The position numbers and the translations under genes are program-made. From positions 23,822,150 through 23,886,149 of the forward strand of contig NC_080042.1 of NCBI RefSeq assembly GCF_012489685.1: a DNA stretch of 64,000 bases. Reading direction: 5' to 3'. This document shows positions 31,112 to 41,901 of this stretch, one piece after another (positions within the stretch are counted from its first letter, which is position 1; every line of letters begins with the position of its first letter). Source of the DNA: Lotus japonicus (lineage: Eukaryota > Streptophyta > Magnoliopsida > Fabales > Fabaceae). The notes beneath the pieces were generated by a model, which was not told where the DNA came from, ran no database searches, and saw only the letters and a program-made list of their open reading frames with translations.

Positions 31112-34057
31112 TCACTCTGGACAAAAGTCCATATTCAGATTTTTCAGAATAAAATTAAATCTTTCCTCTGCTTAGGGCTTTGTAAAGATATCTGCCCATT
31201 GATGGTCAGTATCAACAAACTTCAGAAGAAGTACGCCCTTCTGTACGTAATCTCTAATAAAGTGATACTTTACCTCAATGTGCTTTGCCCTTGAATGCAA
31301 GATAGGATTCTTACTCAATGAAATTGCAGCAGTGTTATCACAATAGATTGGGATGTTGCTCTCAAGGATCTGATAATCCTCCAGCTGATGTTTCATCCAG
31401 AGCATCTGGGTGCTGCAAATTGCTGCTGAGATATATTCTGCCTCTGCAGTGGATAGTGCAATGGTTGATTGCCTCTTGCTTGCTCATGAGACTAAATTGC
31501 TTCCCAGAAATTGACAATTTCCAGAAGTGATTTTTCTCTCTGTTCTATCTCCAGCATAATCAGCATCACAATAACCTGAAAGCTTATACTCTGATGTTTT
31601 CTTATACATCAAGCCAAGGTTAGTGGTGCCTTTCAGATACCTTAGGATCCTCTTAACAGCAGTTAAGTGGGTTTCCCTTGGATCTGATTGGAAACGAGCA
31701 CATAAATGAACACTAAATAATATATCAGGCCTAGATGCAGTTAAGTATAGAAGAGATCCTATCGTACCACGATAGAGCTTCTGACATACTTTACCACTAG
31801 TATCTTCTTTCTCCAAGATGCATGTAGGATGCATTGGGATCTTGGCCACTGTAGATTCCAGCATGTTGAACTTCTTCAGAAGTTCTTTAGTGTACTTGCT
31901 CTGATGGATATATGTTCCTTCTGGTGTTTGATCAACTTGTATTCCCAGAAAGTACTTTAGTTCTCCCATCATACTCATCTCAAATTCAGCCTGCATCATC
32001 TCAGAAAATTCTTTGCATAGAGATTGATTAGCAGAACCAAATATAATATCATCAACATAAATTTGCACAATTAAGATATCAACTTTATAAGTTTTGCAGA
32101 AGAGAGTTGTATCTACTTTACCCCTTACAAACTTATTCTCCAGAAGGAATGAGCTGAGTCTCTCATACCATGCTCTGGGAGCTTGCTTCAGACCATAGAG
32201 AGATTTCTTCAATTTGAACACATGGTCTGGTTTCTTTTCATCTTCAAAACCTGGGGGTTGATGAACATAGACTTCCTCTGAAATATAACCATTTAGGAAG
32301 GCACTCTTCACGTCCATCTGATGTAGAACTATGTTATGATTCACTGAGAAAGAGATCAACAGTCTGATTGCTTCTAGTCTTGCTACTGGAGCAAATGTTT
32401 CAGTGTAGTCTATTCCTTCCTGCTGGCTGTAGCCTTGAGCAACTAGCCTTGCCTTGTTTCTGACTATATCTCCTTTCTCATTCAGCTTGTTTCTGAACAC
32501 CCATTTTGTTCCAATTACATGGACACTCTCAGGCTTCTTCACTAAGCTCCAAACATCGTTCTTGGAGAATCGATTCAATTCTTCTTCCATGGCCAGAATC
32601 CAATCCTTGTCCTGAAGAGCTTCATCTATGGACTTAGGTTCAATTAAGGACACCAATCCTTTCAGACTAAGCAAGGTCTCTTCAGAGGGTCTGAAGGCTG
32701 ATCTGGTTCTGACTGGTTCGTCTTTGTTGCCCAGAATCATTTCCTTAGGATGAGCTGCAGTGATTCTGCTCTTCTTCAAAGTTTGTGAATCAGAGGGACT
32801 AGCTTCTTCTTCTGGATCATCTTCCTCTGGCTCAGCTTCCTCTGGAGCTTTGCCTTTGTCAGAAACATTTATGCTCATATCTGCAAACTTCTCAACTAGC
32901 TTTGACTGGTCAGAGTCAAGCTTATCGTCAAATCTAACATGAATAGATTCTTCAATAGTCTTAGCATCAGTATTATAAAATCTAAAACCCTTAGATCTTT
33001 CAGAATAACCAAGTAATAGACATTTAAAAGATTTAGCATCAAATTTATGCAATCTATCCTTAGTATTAAGAACATAACAAACACAACCAAAAGGATGAAA
33101 ATAAGAAATGTTGGGTTTTATGTTCTTCCACAATTCATAGGGAGTCTTATTCAGAATTGGTCTCACAGAGATTTTGTTCTGAATGTAACATGTTGTATTT
33201 ACTGCCTCTGCCCAAAAGTGCTTAGCCATGCCAGTTTCTTGGAGCATGGTTCTAGCCATCTCCTGAAGAGTTCTGTTCTTCCTCTCAACAACACCATTTT
33301 GTTGAGGAGTTCTGGGACAAGAGAAATCATGTGCAATTCCATAGGAATCAAACAGACTCTCAAACTTGTCATTCTCAAACTCTCCACCATGGTCACTTCT
33401 GACACGCACAATCCTACAAGCCTTCTCGTTTTGCACTTGAGCTATGAAGGTAGAGAACACAGCATGAGACTCATCCTTGCGGGTTAGAAACTTTACCCAT
33501 GTCCAGCGGCTATAGTCATCAACGATAACCATCCCATATCTCTTGCCACCTATAGAATCAGTTTTCACTGGTCCAAAAAGGTCGATATGCAGAAGTTCCA
33601 ACGGCCTTGAGGTTGAGACAACATTCTTTGCCTTGAAAGGGACTTTAGTGAATTTGCCTTTCTGGCATGCTTCACAAAGAGCGTCTGAAGCAAACTTCAG
33701 ATTAGGTAAGCCCCTGACAAGGTTTAGCTTGCTCAGCTGAGAAATCTTTCTCATACTGGCATGCCCTAACCGTCTATGTCATACCCACTGCTCTTCATTA
33801 ACAGACAGAAGGCACTTCACATTCTGAGCCTCCAACTCAGATAATCTGATCTTATAAATGTTGTTCTTCCTCTTGCTGTTAAACAGAACAGAGCCATCGA
33901 TTTTACCCTTTTCATTTCCTCCAAAGCCAACTTCGCCTCCAGGCTTAAGTTTTAGCTCTTGGAACATACGCCTTTCTCCCGTCATGTGACGCGAGCATCC
34001 ACTGTCCAGATACCATGATTGGTGTTTCAGTGGAGCTATCAAGGATATCTGCAACAT
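31112..34057 (-). pseudogene. SIRE-2 pol: protease deletion and three nonsense codons
   Basis: Protease begins [12 protein letters not shown] (near 34010), then jumps in frame from GGNEKGKI to DGSVLFN, losing about 52 residues present in SIRE-3. Trp to TGA lies at the integrase zinc finger (near 33780). A long open part (33754-31484) has the integrase D, D, E residues ([23 protein letters not shown]), RT (YVDDIIFGS) and early RNase H ([10 protein letters not shown]). A second Trp to TGA stops it at 31484, and Leu to stop follows FTKP near 31172. Both TGA changes are C to T on the plus strand. Confidence 0.9.
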
Positions 34058-35855
34058 AGATAATCTTGTCCTTAGGTACCCACTTTCTAGGTCCTTTCTT
34101 GTTAGTTACCCCAGAGGTTCTGACCACCTTGGGTGTCTCAACATGATATTTTAAAGGAATTTTTGCATTATATTTAGACATGGAGAAGGATCCCTTTTTA
34201 AGAGGGGCTTTAGCAACTTTAGCAGGTAAAGGATCAGGCAATATGGTACCAGAGGGAACAAAGCATTCATACAAAGATTTAGCTTTAGACACAGAGGGCT
34301 CATTTCTAATTGGTTTAGAATAGCCAATGCCATGCATTCCATTTCTGCTTACGCCATAGATCATTGAAGCCATTAAGCTTCTATCTACGCTCTTAGCCGG
34401 GAATCTTTGAAAAGACTTTTCGTACTTAGATTCATTTCTACAATCAGAGGCATCACAAGCAACTATTTCTTCTAACTTAGCAATCTGGTTCTTAAGCACA
34501 AAGTTAGAATTGATCAAAGCATGATTATCATTTTTCAAATCAGAAATAATTTTCTCATGTTCAGAAGGAGTCTTGGAAACAGCAGATAAGTCTTTTTTCA
34601 GCTTCTTATGCTTAGACAATAAAGAGTTATACTTATCCATGATATCAGACAAGGCATGTTTCAGTTCAGAGGTAGAGAAAGAAGCGAATACCTCATTTTC
34701 ATCGTCTGAGTTAGGATCTCCTTCTGATTCTGAGTCAGAGTCAACAGCTTCCTTTGACTCTGCTCCTTTGTCTTTGACAGTAGCCATGAGTCCTTGGACT
34801 TCACCATCAGAGTCAACATCCTCTGACTCTGACTCATCAAATGTCACCATCAGACTCTTCTTCGTCTTGAAGTGCTTCTTTGGCTTCTTGTCCTTCTTCA
34901 ATTTTGGACAGTCACTTTTGTAGTGCCCAGATTCTTTGCACTCAAAGCATGTGACTTCCTTAATTGATGACTTCTTCTGGCCTGAGGATTCAGACTTTCC
35001 TTTTGCCTTTCCAGAGCCTTTGTACTTGCTCTGCCTGTGCTTCCAGATGCGGTTGAGTCTCTTGGAGATCAGAGTCAGCTCGTCTTCATCAGAATCTTCT
35101 GATGCTTCTTCAGATTCTTCTTCTTCAGCTTGAAGAGCTTTTGACTTCTCAGCCTTAGCCTTTTCAGATTTGGATTTCAAGGCTATAGATTTTTTTCTCA
35201 GATCTTGCATCTCAGAGCGCTTCAGCTCATGACATTTCAAAATGCTGATGAGTTCTTCTAAACTCATATTCTCAACATCTCTCGTGAGCTCTATTGAAGT
35301 CACTAAAGGCATCCAGCTTTCAGGAAGACACCTGATGACCCTTATGACATGATCTTTTGTTGTGTAGCTCTTGTTGAGAGGTCTTATGCCAGCTACAAGC
35401 AACTGAAATCTGGAGAACATTTCTTCAATGGACTCATTTGGCTCCATGATGAAGGATTCAAATTTTTGGATCAAAGACAATGCCTTTGATTCTTTGACTT
35501 TCTTGTTTCCTTCATGAGACATCTTCAGAGATTCAAAGATGCCTTTTGCAAACTCACGATCTGTAATCTTCTGGTACTCCTCATAAGAAATAGCACTTAG
35601 AAGAATTGCTCTTGCTTTGTGATGTTGCGAGTACAGCTTCTTTTGATCTGCATTCATCTCTGACCTTGGGATCTTCTTGCCATCTGCATCAACTGGACGC
35701 TCATAGCCATCCACAATAATATCCCAGAGATCTGCATCGAAACCCAGAAAGAAACTTTCCAGTCTATCTTTCCAATATTCGAACCTTTGACCGTCGAACA
35801 TGGGAGGCTTTGCGTTGTAACCATCTCTTTGAGTTTCACTGGTGGTGGCAGCCAT
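33945..35855 (-). CDS. gag: SIRE-2 gag, full length (636 aa)
   Basis: Starts MAATTSETQRDGYNAK 73 bp from the 5' LTR. Residues about 15-240 are the Ty1-copia Gag (UBN2-type) capsid region. An acidic stretch (EEEESEEASEDSDEDE) and one zinc knuckle, CFECKESGHYKSDC (near residue 305), follow. Further acidic Ser-rich and coiled parts lead to the end YVPRAKT. The C-terminus overlaps the start of pol by 113 bp, with pol in the +1 frame. It is the only unbroken SIRE gag in the window and should encode the capsid and RNA-binding protein. Confidence 0.9.
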   Translation of the reverse strand: MAATTSETQRDGYNAKPPMFDGQRFEYWKDRLESFFLGFDADLWDIIVDGYERPVDADGKKIPRSEMNADQKKLYSQHHKARAILLSAISYEEYQKITDREFAKGIFESLKMSHEGNKKVKESKALSLIQKFESFIMEPNESIEEMFSRFQLLVAGIRPLNKSYTTKDHVIRVIRCLPESWMPLVTSIELTRDVENMSLEELISILKCHELKRSEMQDLRKKSIALKSKSEKAKAEKSKALQAEEEESEEASEDSDEDELTLISKRLNRIWKHRQSKYKGSGKAKGKSESSGQKKSSIKEVTCFECKESGHYKSDCPKLKKDKKPKKHFKTKKSLMVTFDESESEDVDSDGEVQGLMATVKDKGAESKEAVDSDSESEGDPNSDDENEVFASFSTSELKHALSDIMDKYNSLLSKHKKLKKDLSAVSKTPSEHEKIISDLKNDNHALINSNFVLKNQIAKLEEIVACDASDCRNESKYEKSFQRFPAKSVDRSLMASMIYGVSRNGMHGIGYSKPIRNEPSVSKAKSLYECFVPSGTILPDPLPAKVAKAPLKKGSFSMSKYNAKIPLKYHVETPKVVRTSGVTNKKGPRKWVPKDKIIYVADILDSSTETPIMVSGQWMLASHDGRKAYVPRAKT

Positions 35856-35913
35856 TGTTTTTCACACCGGCCCGGATCACTGAACACTGTTAGGTGTGGT
35901 AATCAGAACTTGC

Positions 35914-35925
35914 GCTCTGATACCA
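35914..35925 (-). other. Primer binding site (tRNA-iMet), SIRE-2
   Basis: TGGTATCAGAGC on the minus strand, two bases from the 5' LTR. Confidence 0.95.
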
Positions 35926-35927
35926 AT

Positions 35928-37133
35928 TGAAGGTATGAAAAACGGTAGAAAGGGGGGGTTTGAATAACGTTTTCAAGATAAAACTTCCACCTTAAAGATT
36001 TTAACAAATCTTTTCGAGAACAAAGTGCTAAAGATGAGAGATAGAAAAGCACACAAGGATTTTATCCTGGTTCACTTGATAAATCACTCAAGCTACTCCA
36101 GTCCACCCGTTAAGGTGATTTCTTCCTTCTTAGAATGAAGGCAATCCACTAATCAGGTATGTGTTACAACTGCACTTGAAACCTACAAGTGACTAACAAT
36201 ACACTGACTTAGCTCACACTAAGATTCACTCTCTTAGTCTTCTCTAGGATCCGATCAACCTTGATCTCCTAAAGGAACTAAACAAACTGTTTAATCGAAG
36301 AATGTTGACAAGAGATTTGCTTCTAAAAAGCTAATAGTAAACACAATGAATTTCAGATGAAAGAATGCTTGAAAGTTTTTGAATATAGCTTTTGCTTGTG
36401 TAAATTCTTCCAACCGCATCTTTCAATCTTCAGCCTCTATTTATACTCCAAGGATTAGGGTTTGAACGCTGCATGGAAATGCTACCGTTGGAGGGCAGTT
36501 TTGGAAATTCCAGCTTCTGCTGTGTCTGAGACTGTTAGGTAGGTCGTCAGGAAGGTACAGTTGCTTTTGTACTTGGATAGTGACTTGACCTTTAAACCTA
36601 GGAGACTTCTGATCAGGGGAATGCTTCATGTTGGAACTTGTGAAGCCGGTTGATCACAGTCAGAGGGAAAGCACAGATCGTCTGGACGTTCTATCTTCTG
36701 ATTCTGAACTCAGAGGGAAGTACATGGTCTTCAGAGTTTCTTGCTTCTGGACATCAGAGATTCCACTATTCAGCTTCTGAATCTTCAGAGTCTTCTACAC
36801 CATCAGAACATCTGAGCCTTCAGTGTTTCTTGGTTGTCAGAACTTTTGGATCTTCAGAGCTTCTAGTGATTGAGTCCACATCAGAGTTTGTGTAGCTTCA
36901 GAACTTCTGAAGCTTTTCCACTGTTCATATTGAACATGGTCAATGCGAAAGCGTTGCCTGGATCACTCTTTATACACAGTGCTTCTGATTTGTGTGAGAT
37001 TGAGTAGAGGTCAGAGCCTGTAAATAGCACACTCAGAAAAGCACGTTAGAGTACCACAATTGTTCATATCAAAGGTTAACTTGTAATCATCAAAACATAG
37101 AGTTGTACTACTAGATCAAAACTTGATCTTACA
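35928..37133 (-). repeat. SIRE-2 5' LTR
   Basis: 1206 bp. Minus-strand TATAAATA (within 36437-36446) is the likely element promoter box. Confidence 0.95.
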
Positions 37134-37146
37134 CCTTCTTCGTTAA

Positions 37147-37720
37147 GTAATAATAACAGTTTCTTCATGCATCATTTACTTGTTTTTATTGACTTTGTTT
37201 TTCACTCTTTTTGATTATGACAAAAAGGGGGAGTACATAAAATGGTTTTGATAATTTTTTTTTATCTTATATAAAACCAGTAGAGGAGAATAAGTATCAA
37301 ATACTTATAGCACATAGATATTGCCAAGCGTCCTTAATATACATTTTATTCTAAACTTATTTGCTTCTGACGCCTTATTCCAATTATATCTGGACAAGAC
37401 TCTATGTTCTTATGTGATCTACGCAAGTTCTGAACCATCATGTTCTGATGAGTATACATACTTCTACGTGTATCTTCTGATCACATCACCAAGACTCCGA
37501 ATCTAGACTCTTCATTATCTCATCAAGTCATAGATTCAGGGGGAGTCAGGGGGAGACTCTAGCTCAGAATCAGGTGTTATCCCAGATTCAGAAAGAGAAA
37601 TACAAACCGTTACACAAGGATAAATTTTATCTCTGATCTCTTCTCTCTTGTGTATTCAGTTTATTGTTTAAGAATTGTTCATCAAAATACTTGTTTTGTC
37701 ATCATCAAAAAGGGGGAGAT
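37147..37720 (+). other. SIRE-4 3' region with repeated polypurine tracts
   Basis: Three tract zones: TATGACAAAAAGGGGGAGTA at 37215-37234, two GGGGGAG copies near 37538-37553, and CATCAAAAAGGGGGAGAT at 37703-37720 touching the LTR. No ORF supported. Confidence 0.75.
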
Positions 37721-38961
37721 TGTAAGATCAAGGTTTGATCAGTGGTTGCATCTCTATATTTTGATGATTACAATTTAGGTTTGTGATGATGAACAATTGT
37801 GGTACCCTAACGTTTGTCTCGTTTAGCAGTGACAAACAGGTTCTGAATCTGACCCAAGCCTATTCATTCAGAAGAAGAAGAACCAAGGGTTACTAAAAAG
37901 AGAGCTCTCAAGCTTACCATGTTCGTTCAGAACAGTGGCAAATCCTTCAGAAGTTCTGAAGATACAAGCTCTCAAGAGGTACTGAAGAACCGGAGTCAGA
38001 AGTTCTGAAGACCAGAGGTTCCAGCGGAACGGTCCAGAAGTAGAAGACTCAAGTTCTGAAGATTTGAAAGAAGTTGGCATCTGAAGACTCAAGCTTTTCT
38101 AGCTCTGACGTTCAGATGTTCTGAGGAACTTGTTCAGAAGCAGAAGTTGCAATATCAGAGGATCCAAGCTTCCGTCTGAATTTGATCAGAAGCTTCACCA
38201 ACGTTCATCTGAAGCACTCCAGATCTCAAGTCAGCGGGTGAAAGGACAGGTCGCTTTCACTGTACAAATCGTACAAGCCTCAGTCTGTCCGCCACCTACC
38301 TCGTGCAGCCTAGCAGTCTGATATTACAAGATTGCCACTCCAACGAACAAAACCCTAGCAACGGCTACATCATATGCCTTGGAGTATTTAAAGGCTGAAG
38401 ATAGAAGAAAGAAGCCAAGAAACTTTGCTGAAATCATTCAACTTATACGAACTAATCTCTTAGCATTATTTCTTCACTGTTCTTAAACATCTGAGTTTAC
38501 TATTAGCTTTTAAGAAGCACTTCTTGTAAACCCGAAACCTTTTACACTATGCTGTAAAGTTCCTTAAGAGACCAAGGTTGGTCGGATCTTGAGAGGACTG
38601 AATCAAGGTTGATTCAGTGTTTAGCTAGTCTTAAGAGGATCAGTAGATCAGCTTCTTAAGAGGATACTAGTGAGAAAATCAGTGTATTGTTAGTCACTTA
38701 GCAGGTAGCAAAGTGCAGTTGTAACACTCATTGATTTTAGTGAATTGCCTTCATCAGAAGAAGGAAGAAATCACCTTCACGGGTGGACTGGATTAGCTTG
38801 AGCTTTTATCTCAAGTGAACCAGGATAAAATACTTGCGTGCTTCACTTCTTATCTGTCTGCACCTAGTTCTTATCTTTGAGTTTTGAAAAAGTTCAAAAG
38901 TATATCCATTATTCAAAAACTCTATTCAAACCCCCCCTTTCTAGTGTTTTTCGCACCTTCA
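37721..38961 (+). repeat. SIRE-4 3' LTR
   Basis: Starts TGTAAGATCAAGG and ends TTTTTCGCACCTTCA. About 1.24 kb. Homologous to the reverse complement of SIRE-1 to -3 LTRs, including the C7 run near the 3' end (38931-38937). Confidence 0.9.
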
Positions 38962-40112
38962 TCATCTGGATTATGGTGATGGAAGGGGTGACCATGACCC
39001 CATGGAGTGACTATGTTGAGGTATTCCTACTCTTAGTTTAGGTCATGCATCTTTAGCATATTTTTCAATTTGTTGATTTTCTTTTCTTTTTATCTTACAT
39101 TGTTTAGTTAGTTTTTTTTTTTGGGTCTATTACTTCCCTATACTCACATGCTTTTAGCTATGGTTTTGCTTCCCTACATGTGCTGTTTTTGAAAATGCTT
39201 TAGTGAATACTTGTTGTTTTTGGGGATGAGTGATTGCATGTTTGGGTAAGAGAGGAGGACACTTCGGTCTTCCGAGTGTTTCTTGAGAAAGGGGTCGGTG
39301 TGAGTCCATTAAGGGTCTATCTTTGACCCTTCACCATAAAAATTCTCTGGAGGATCCTGACTCACTTGCAATTCTTGGTTCTGCATTAATTTCACTGATA
39401 GCATGCTTTGTGATTCTTGCTTTATTCTTGAGACTTGTAGGATTTCTTGAGATTCTGAATTTGTTAGTTGAACATTATCCTTAGTTGTCCCATTTGAGCT
39501 TTATCGGAGAATTTGTTGTAGCCAAAAGATTGGGACGGATGTTTGGTTGGAATATTGGGGAGTGATGGTCCTTGGTATATTTGTATGGAGCTGAAAAAAT
39601 TGTGAAATAGTCTCTTGCCACAAGAAAAATGTTGTTGAAAAAAAAAGGGAAAAGAACTCCTAAACAAAAGTTGGAGTGGAAAAGAAAAAAGAAGGAAAAA
39701 ATTGAAAAGGGGGTGCAGGAGACTTGTGCTAAAAAGTTTGTTGTGAAAAGCTTTGGGGTTTTAGAAGAGGACCACACTCAATGTGCTTTAAAGCCTAGAT
39801 TTTCCTTAGGATCAACCACCATCATGTTTTACCAAGCCAACATTTCAACCCTTTTGAAAGTCTCTTTGAATATTTGCATGTTTGATCTTTGTTGCTATTG
39901 AGTGAATGAGATTCAGGACCTATGAACTTGCTTGTGTGCTCAGTGCACTAAATTAACATCTCATCCTAGGATTTTTAGATCTATATGCTTCCCATGAATG
40001 GACTCTACACTCTTCTCTTTTCAAAAGATGCATGAAGTAGGTTGTTGGGTCTTTCTCTTGGAACTAGCTGTGGTTACTTTGTCCCCCTGTTTTTTGTCGT
40101 TGAGTATAGTGG
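38962..40112 (+). other. 3' non-coding part of the Athila-type element
   Basis: No protein domain found. AT-rich with T and A runs; the Lys-rich ORF at 39629-39901 arises from an A-rich purine stretch and is not convincing. Long non-coding stretches before the 3' LTR are usual in Athila elements; assignment is by position. Confidence 0.45.
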
Positions 40113-41526
40113 TGTGATGACCCTATTTTAGTGGTGTTTTTAGGGTCATTTCTTTGTTTGTTTTGAGTCTTTTTGTTGAGTCTCATGTAGTGTTTCATGC
40201 ATTCTCATGCATTTTTATAGGGACTTTTCTTGCATTTTAAGTAAGTTTTTGTAGGGTCATTTCTTTGTTTGTTTTGAGTCTTTGTGTCTTTACTTTGTTT
40301 TGGTAATTTTGTAGTTTTATAGGGACTTTTCTTGCATTTTAAGTAAGTTTAGGACTTGCATGATTTTTCCTATGTTATTTGAGGGTCCTCTTTGCTAATA
40401 GGCTCTTAGAGCTTCTGGATATTTCCTTGGCGTGGTGGTTAAGTTTTCAGGTTTGAAACTGAAGGAGAAGGAAGGTCAAGAAGCTTGGAATTGAAAGAAG
40501 GCTTGAAGAGGCTTGAAGAGGAGTTAAGAGGGAGATAAAAGGGCTTTCCAGCGAGCTTAGAGCGCCTAGGCGTGCTCCATTGGCGCCTAGGCACCAATTG
40601 CATTTTCCAGGATTTCTGGAATTGGCGCCTCCAGAGGCATGTTTTGGGCACGGAATTGGCGCTCAGGCGCTCTGAATTGGCGCCTGAGCGCCCAGACTCG
40701 TGTGTTTTGTCTATAAATAAGGTTTTAGCCAATTTCTTTGTAAAACTTAGACATTTTACTCATTTTGGATCAAGTTTAGAAGCTGAGGAGAACCTTGGGG
40801 CTTGTGAGAGGCTTCCAACTTATGATCTTTCTCAGGTTTTTAACATTTCTTGTATGGATTCTCTAGCCATGAGTGGCTAGTTTTCTTTTATGCTTTGGGT
40901 TTATGAAATTCTATGAAGCTTTAGTTTTCTAAATCCTATCTCTATGCATGTGTTCTTGATTTAACCTTGTATTTCAATTCCATTATGCATGTTTAGCTTG
41001 AGTGCACACTTGCTATAGACTAGATTATAATCAAAACGGAAGTTTGTTATGATTTAGGGACATGAATTGGAATAAATCGTTCTATGCTTGCTTCTAGGAA
41101 TAGAGTGAGGGTTGGGATTTGTTGGCCTGAATATGTATGCTATAAAACCTCAAATGAATGATTGAGTACACAAGGAATTGGGCTTAACTTTCAATTTGGG
41201 AGAATTGCTATTGTGAGGAATCAATTAGTAAGTACATAGGCTAAAGCAACAAGGGATGAATCAAGGTTTCACATGCATATGATAGGTAGACTAGAGTGGA
41301 TTAGATGATCAATAACCCAAGGCATTTCCATCAATTGTTATTTTCAATACTTTCAATATTGCTCTTTTGCAAATCCATTGTTACCAACAACCAAAATCAA
41401 TTTCAAAATTTTACTGTTTTCAAAACTTGCAAACTTTAGACTTAAATCCACAATTCTCACTCACAATCCTTGTGGTTCGATATTTTAAAACCCGGAGGTT
41501 TCTGTACACTTGCGGATTGACCAACA
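40113..41526 (+). repeat. Athila-type LTR, about 1.4 kb
   Basis: Begins TGTGATGACCC and ends CGGATTGACCAACA, the usual Athila LTR style. TATAAATA at 40712-40719 is the likely promoter box. Four ATTGGCGC motifs lie 29-133 bp upstream of it (40579, 40621, 40655, 40676). Confidence 0.7.
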
Positions 41527-41901
41527 GTTAAGTTGTAAAGTTACTGTGATTATATGTGTGATTGATAACATGTAAGTGTGTGTTTTGTGAAATTGGAGAT
41601 GATTTGAATTGTTGAGCTGGTGATGAGGTGATGAATATACTAAAATAATTAAGACTTGGAGATGGTCTGAATATGCATATGTTAGTTGAGTTTTGCACAA
41701 TACACTGCATAATTGTCAAGAGGCAATGTTTGCTAGTTCTCGTGGAGGCTAGTGACTTGTCCCAAAACTGGAGTGGTTTTGAAAGCCTAGTGACAGGTGT
41801 TTTGATTTATGGTTTTGGAGAATAAGTGTGACACCCTCTATGTTATGCATTTTACTCTGATTTAAGATATAATATTTATGCGGGGTTTAGAGGGTGTTAC
41901 A
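41527..41901 (+). repeat. Fragment Y: LTR 3' part related to element X
   Basis: Ends TAGAGGGTGTTACA like chromovirus-type LTRs. GTCAAGAGGCAATGT and CCAAAACTGGAGTGGTTTTG parallel 20199-20275 of the element X LTR. It directly abuts LINE coding sequence at 41902, so the parent element had inserted into the LINE. Its left part is cut by the Athila LTR. Confidence 0.6.

Larger units (their letters stand above)
26353..37133 (-). mobile_element. SIRE-2: complete SIRE/Maximus-type element
   Basis: LTRs 26353-27564 and 35928-37133 with target duplication CCTTC (26348-26352 and 37134-37138). Reads on the minus strand like SIRE-1. By eye about a dozen LTR substitutions in 1.2 kb, so it is somewhat older than SIRE-1. 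Gag is fully open (636 residues). Pol has nonsense codons and an in-frame protease deletion, the env-like ORF lost about 1.1 kb, and the antisense ORF has one stop. The 3' polypurine tract is present. Confidence 0.95.
23757..38961 (+). mobile_element. SIRE-4: rearranged + strand SIRE relative, hosting SIRE-2
   Basis: A 5' LTR piece (23757-24035) fuses directly to an env-like ORF (24036-25913). Then come a short sense ORF (26166 onward), a 3' region with polypurine tracts, and a full 3' LTR (37721-38961). PBS, gag and pol are missing. SIRE-2 (26353-37133) is inserted in the short ORF. Its LTR is homologous to those of SIRE-1 to -3 but belongs to another subfamily. Confidence 0.8.
21190..41526 (+). 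mobile_element. Athila-type Ty3-gypsy element, interrupted by element X and SIRE-4
   Basis: Gag and protease of Athila type follow element X (21190-23440), then a second Athila-like gag piece (to 23748). After the SIRE-4/SIRE-2 block comes a long 3' non-coding part (38962-40112) and an LTR (40113-41526). RT, RNase H and integrase are not seen, so a large deletion or rearrangement has removed them. That both ends belong to one element is inferred from strand, order and family style. The 5' LTR is outside the window. Confidence 0.6.

Noticed and set aside
39629..39901. Lys-rich 90-codon ORF
   Set aside because: Arises from an A-rich purine stretch in the Athila 3' non-coding part; no domain.
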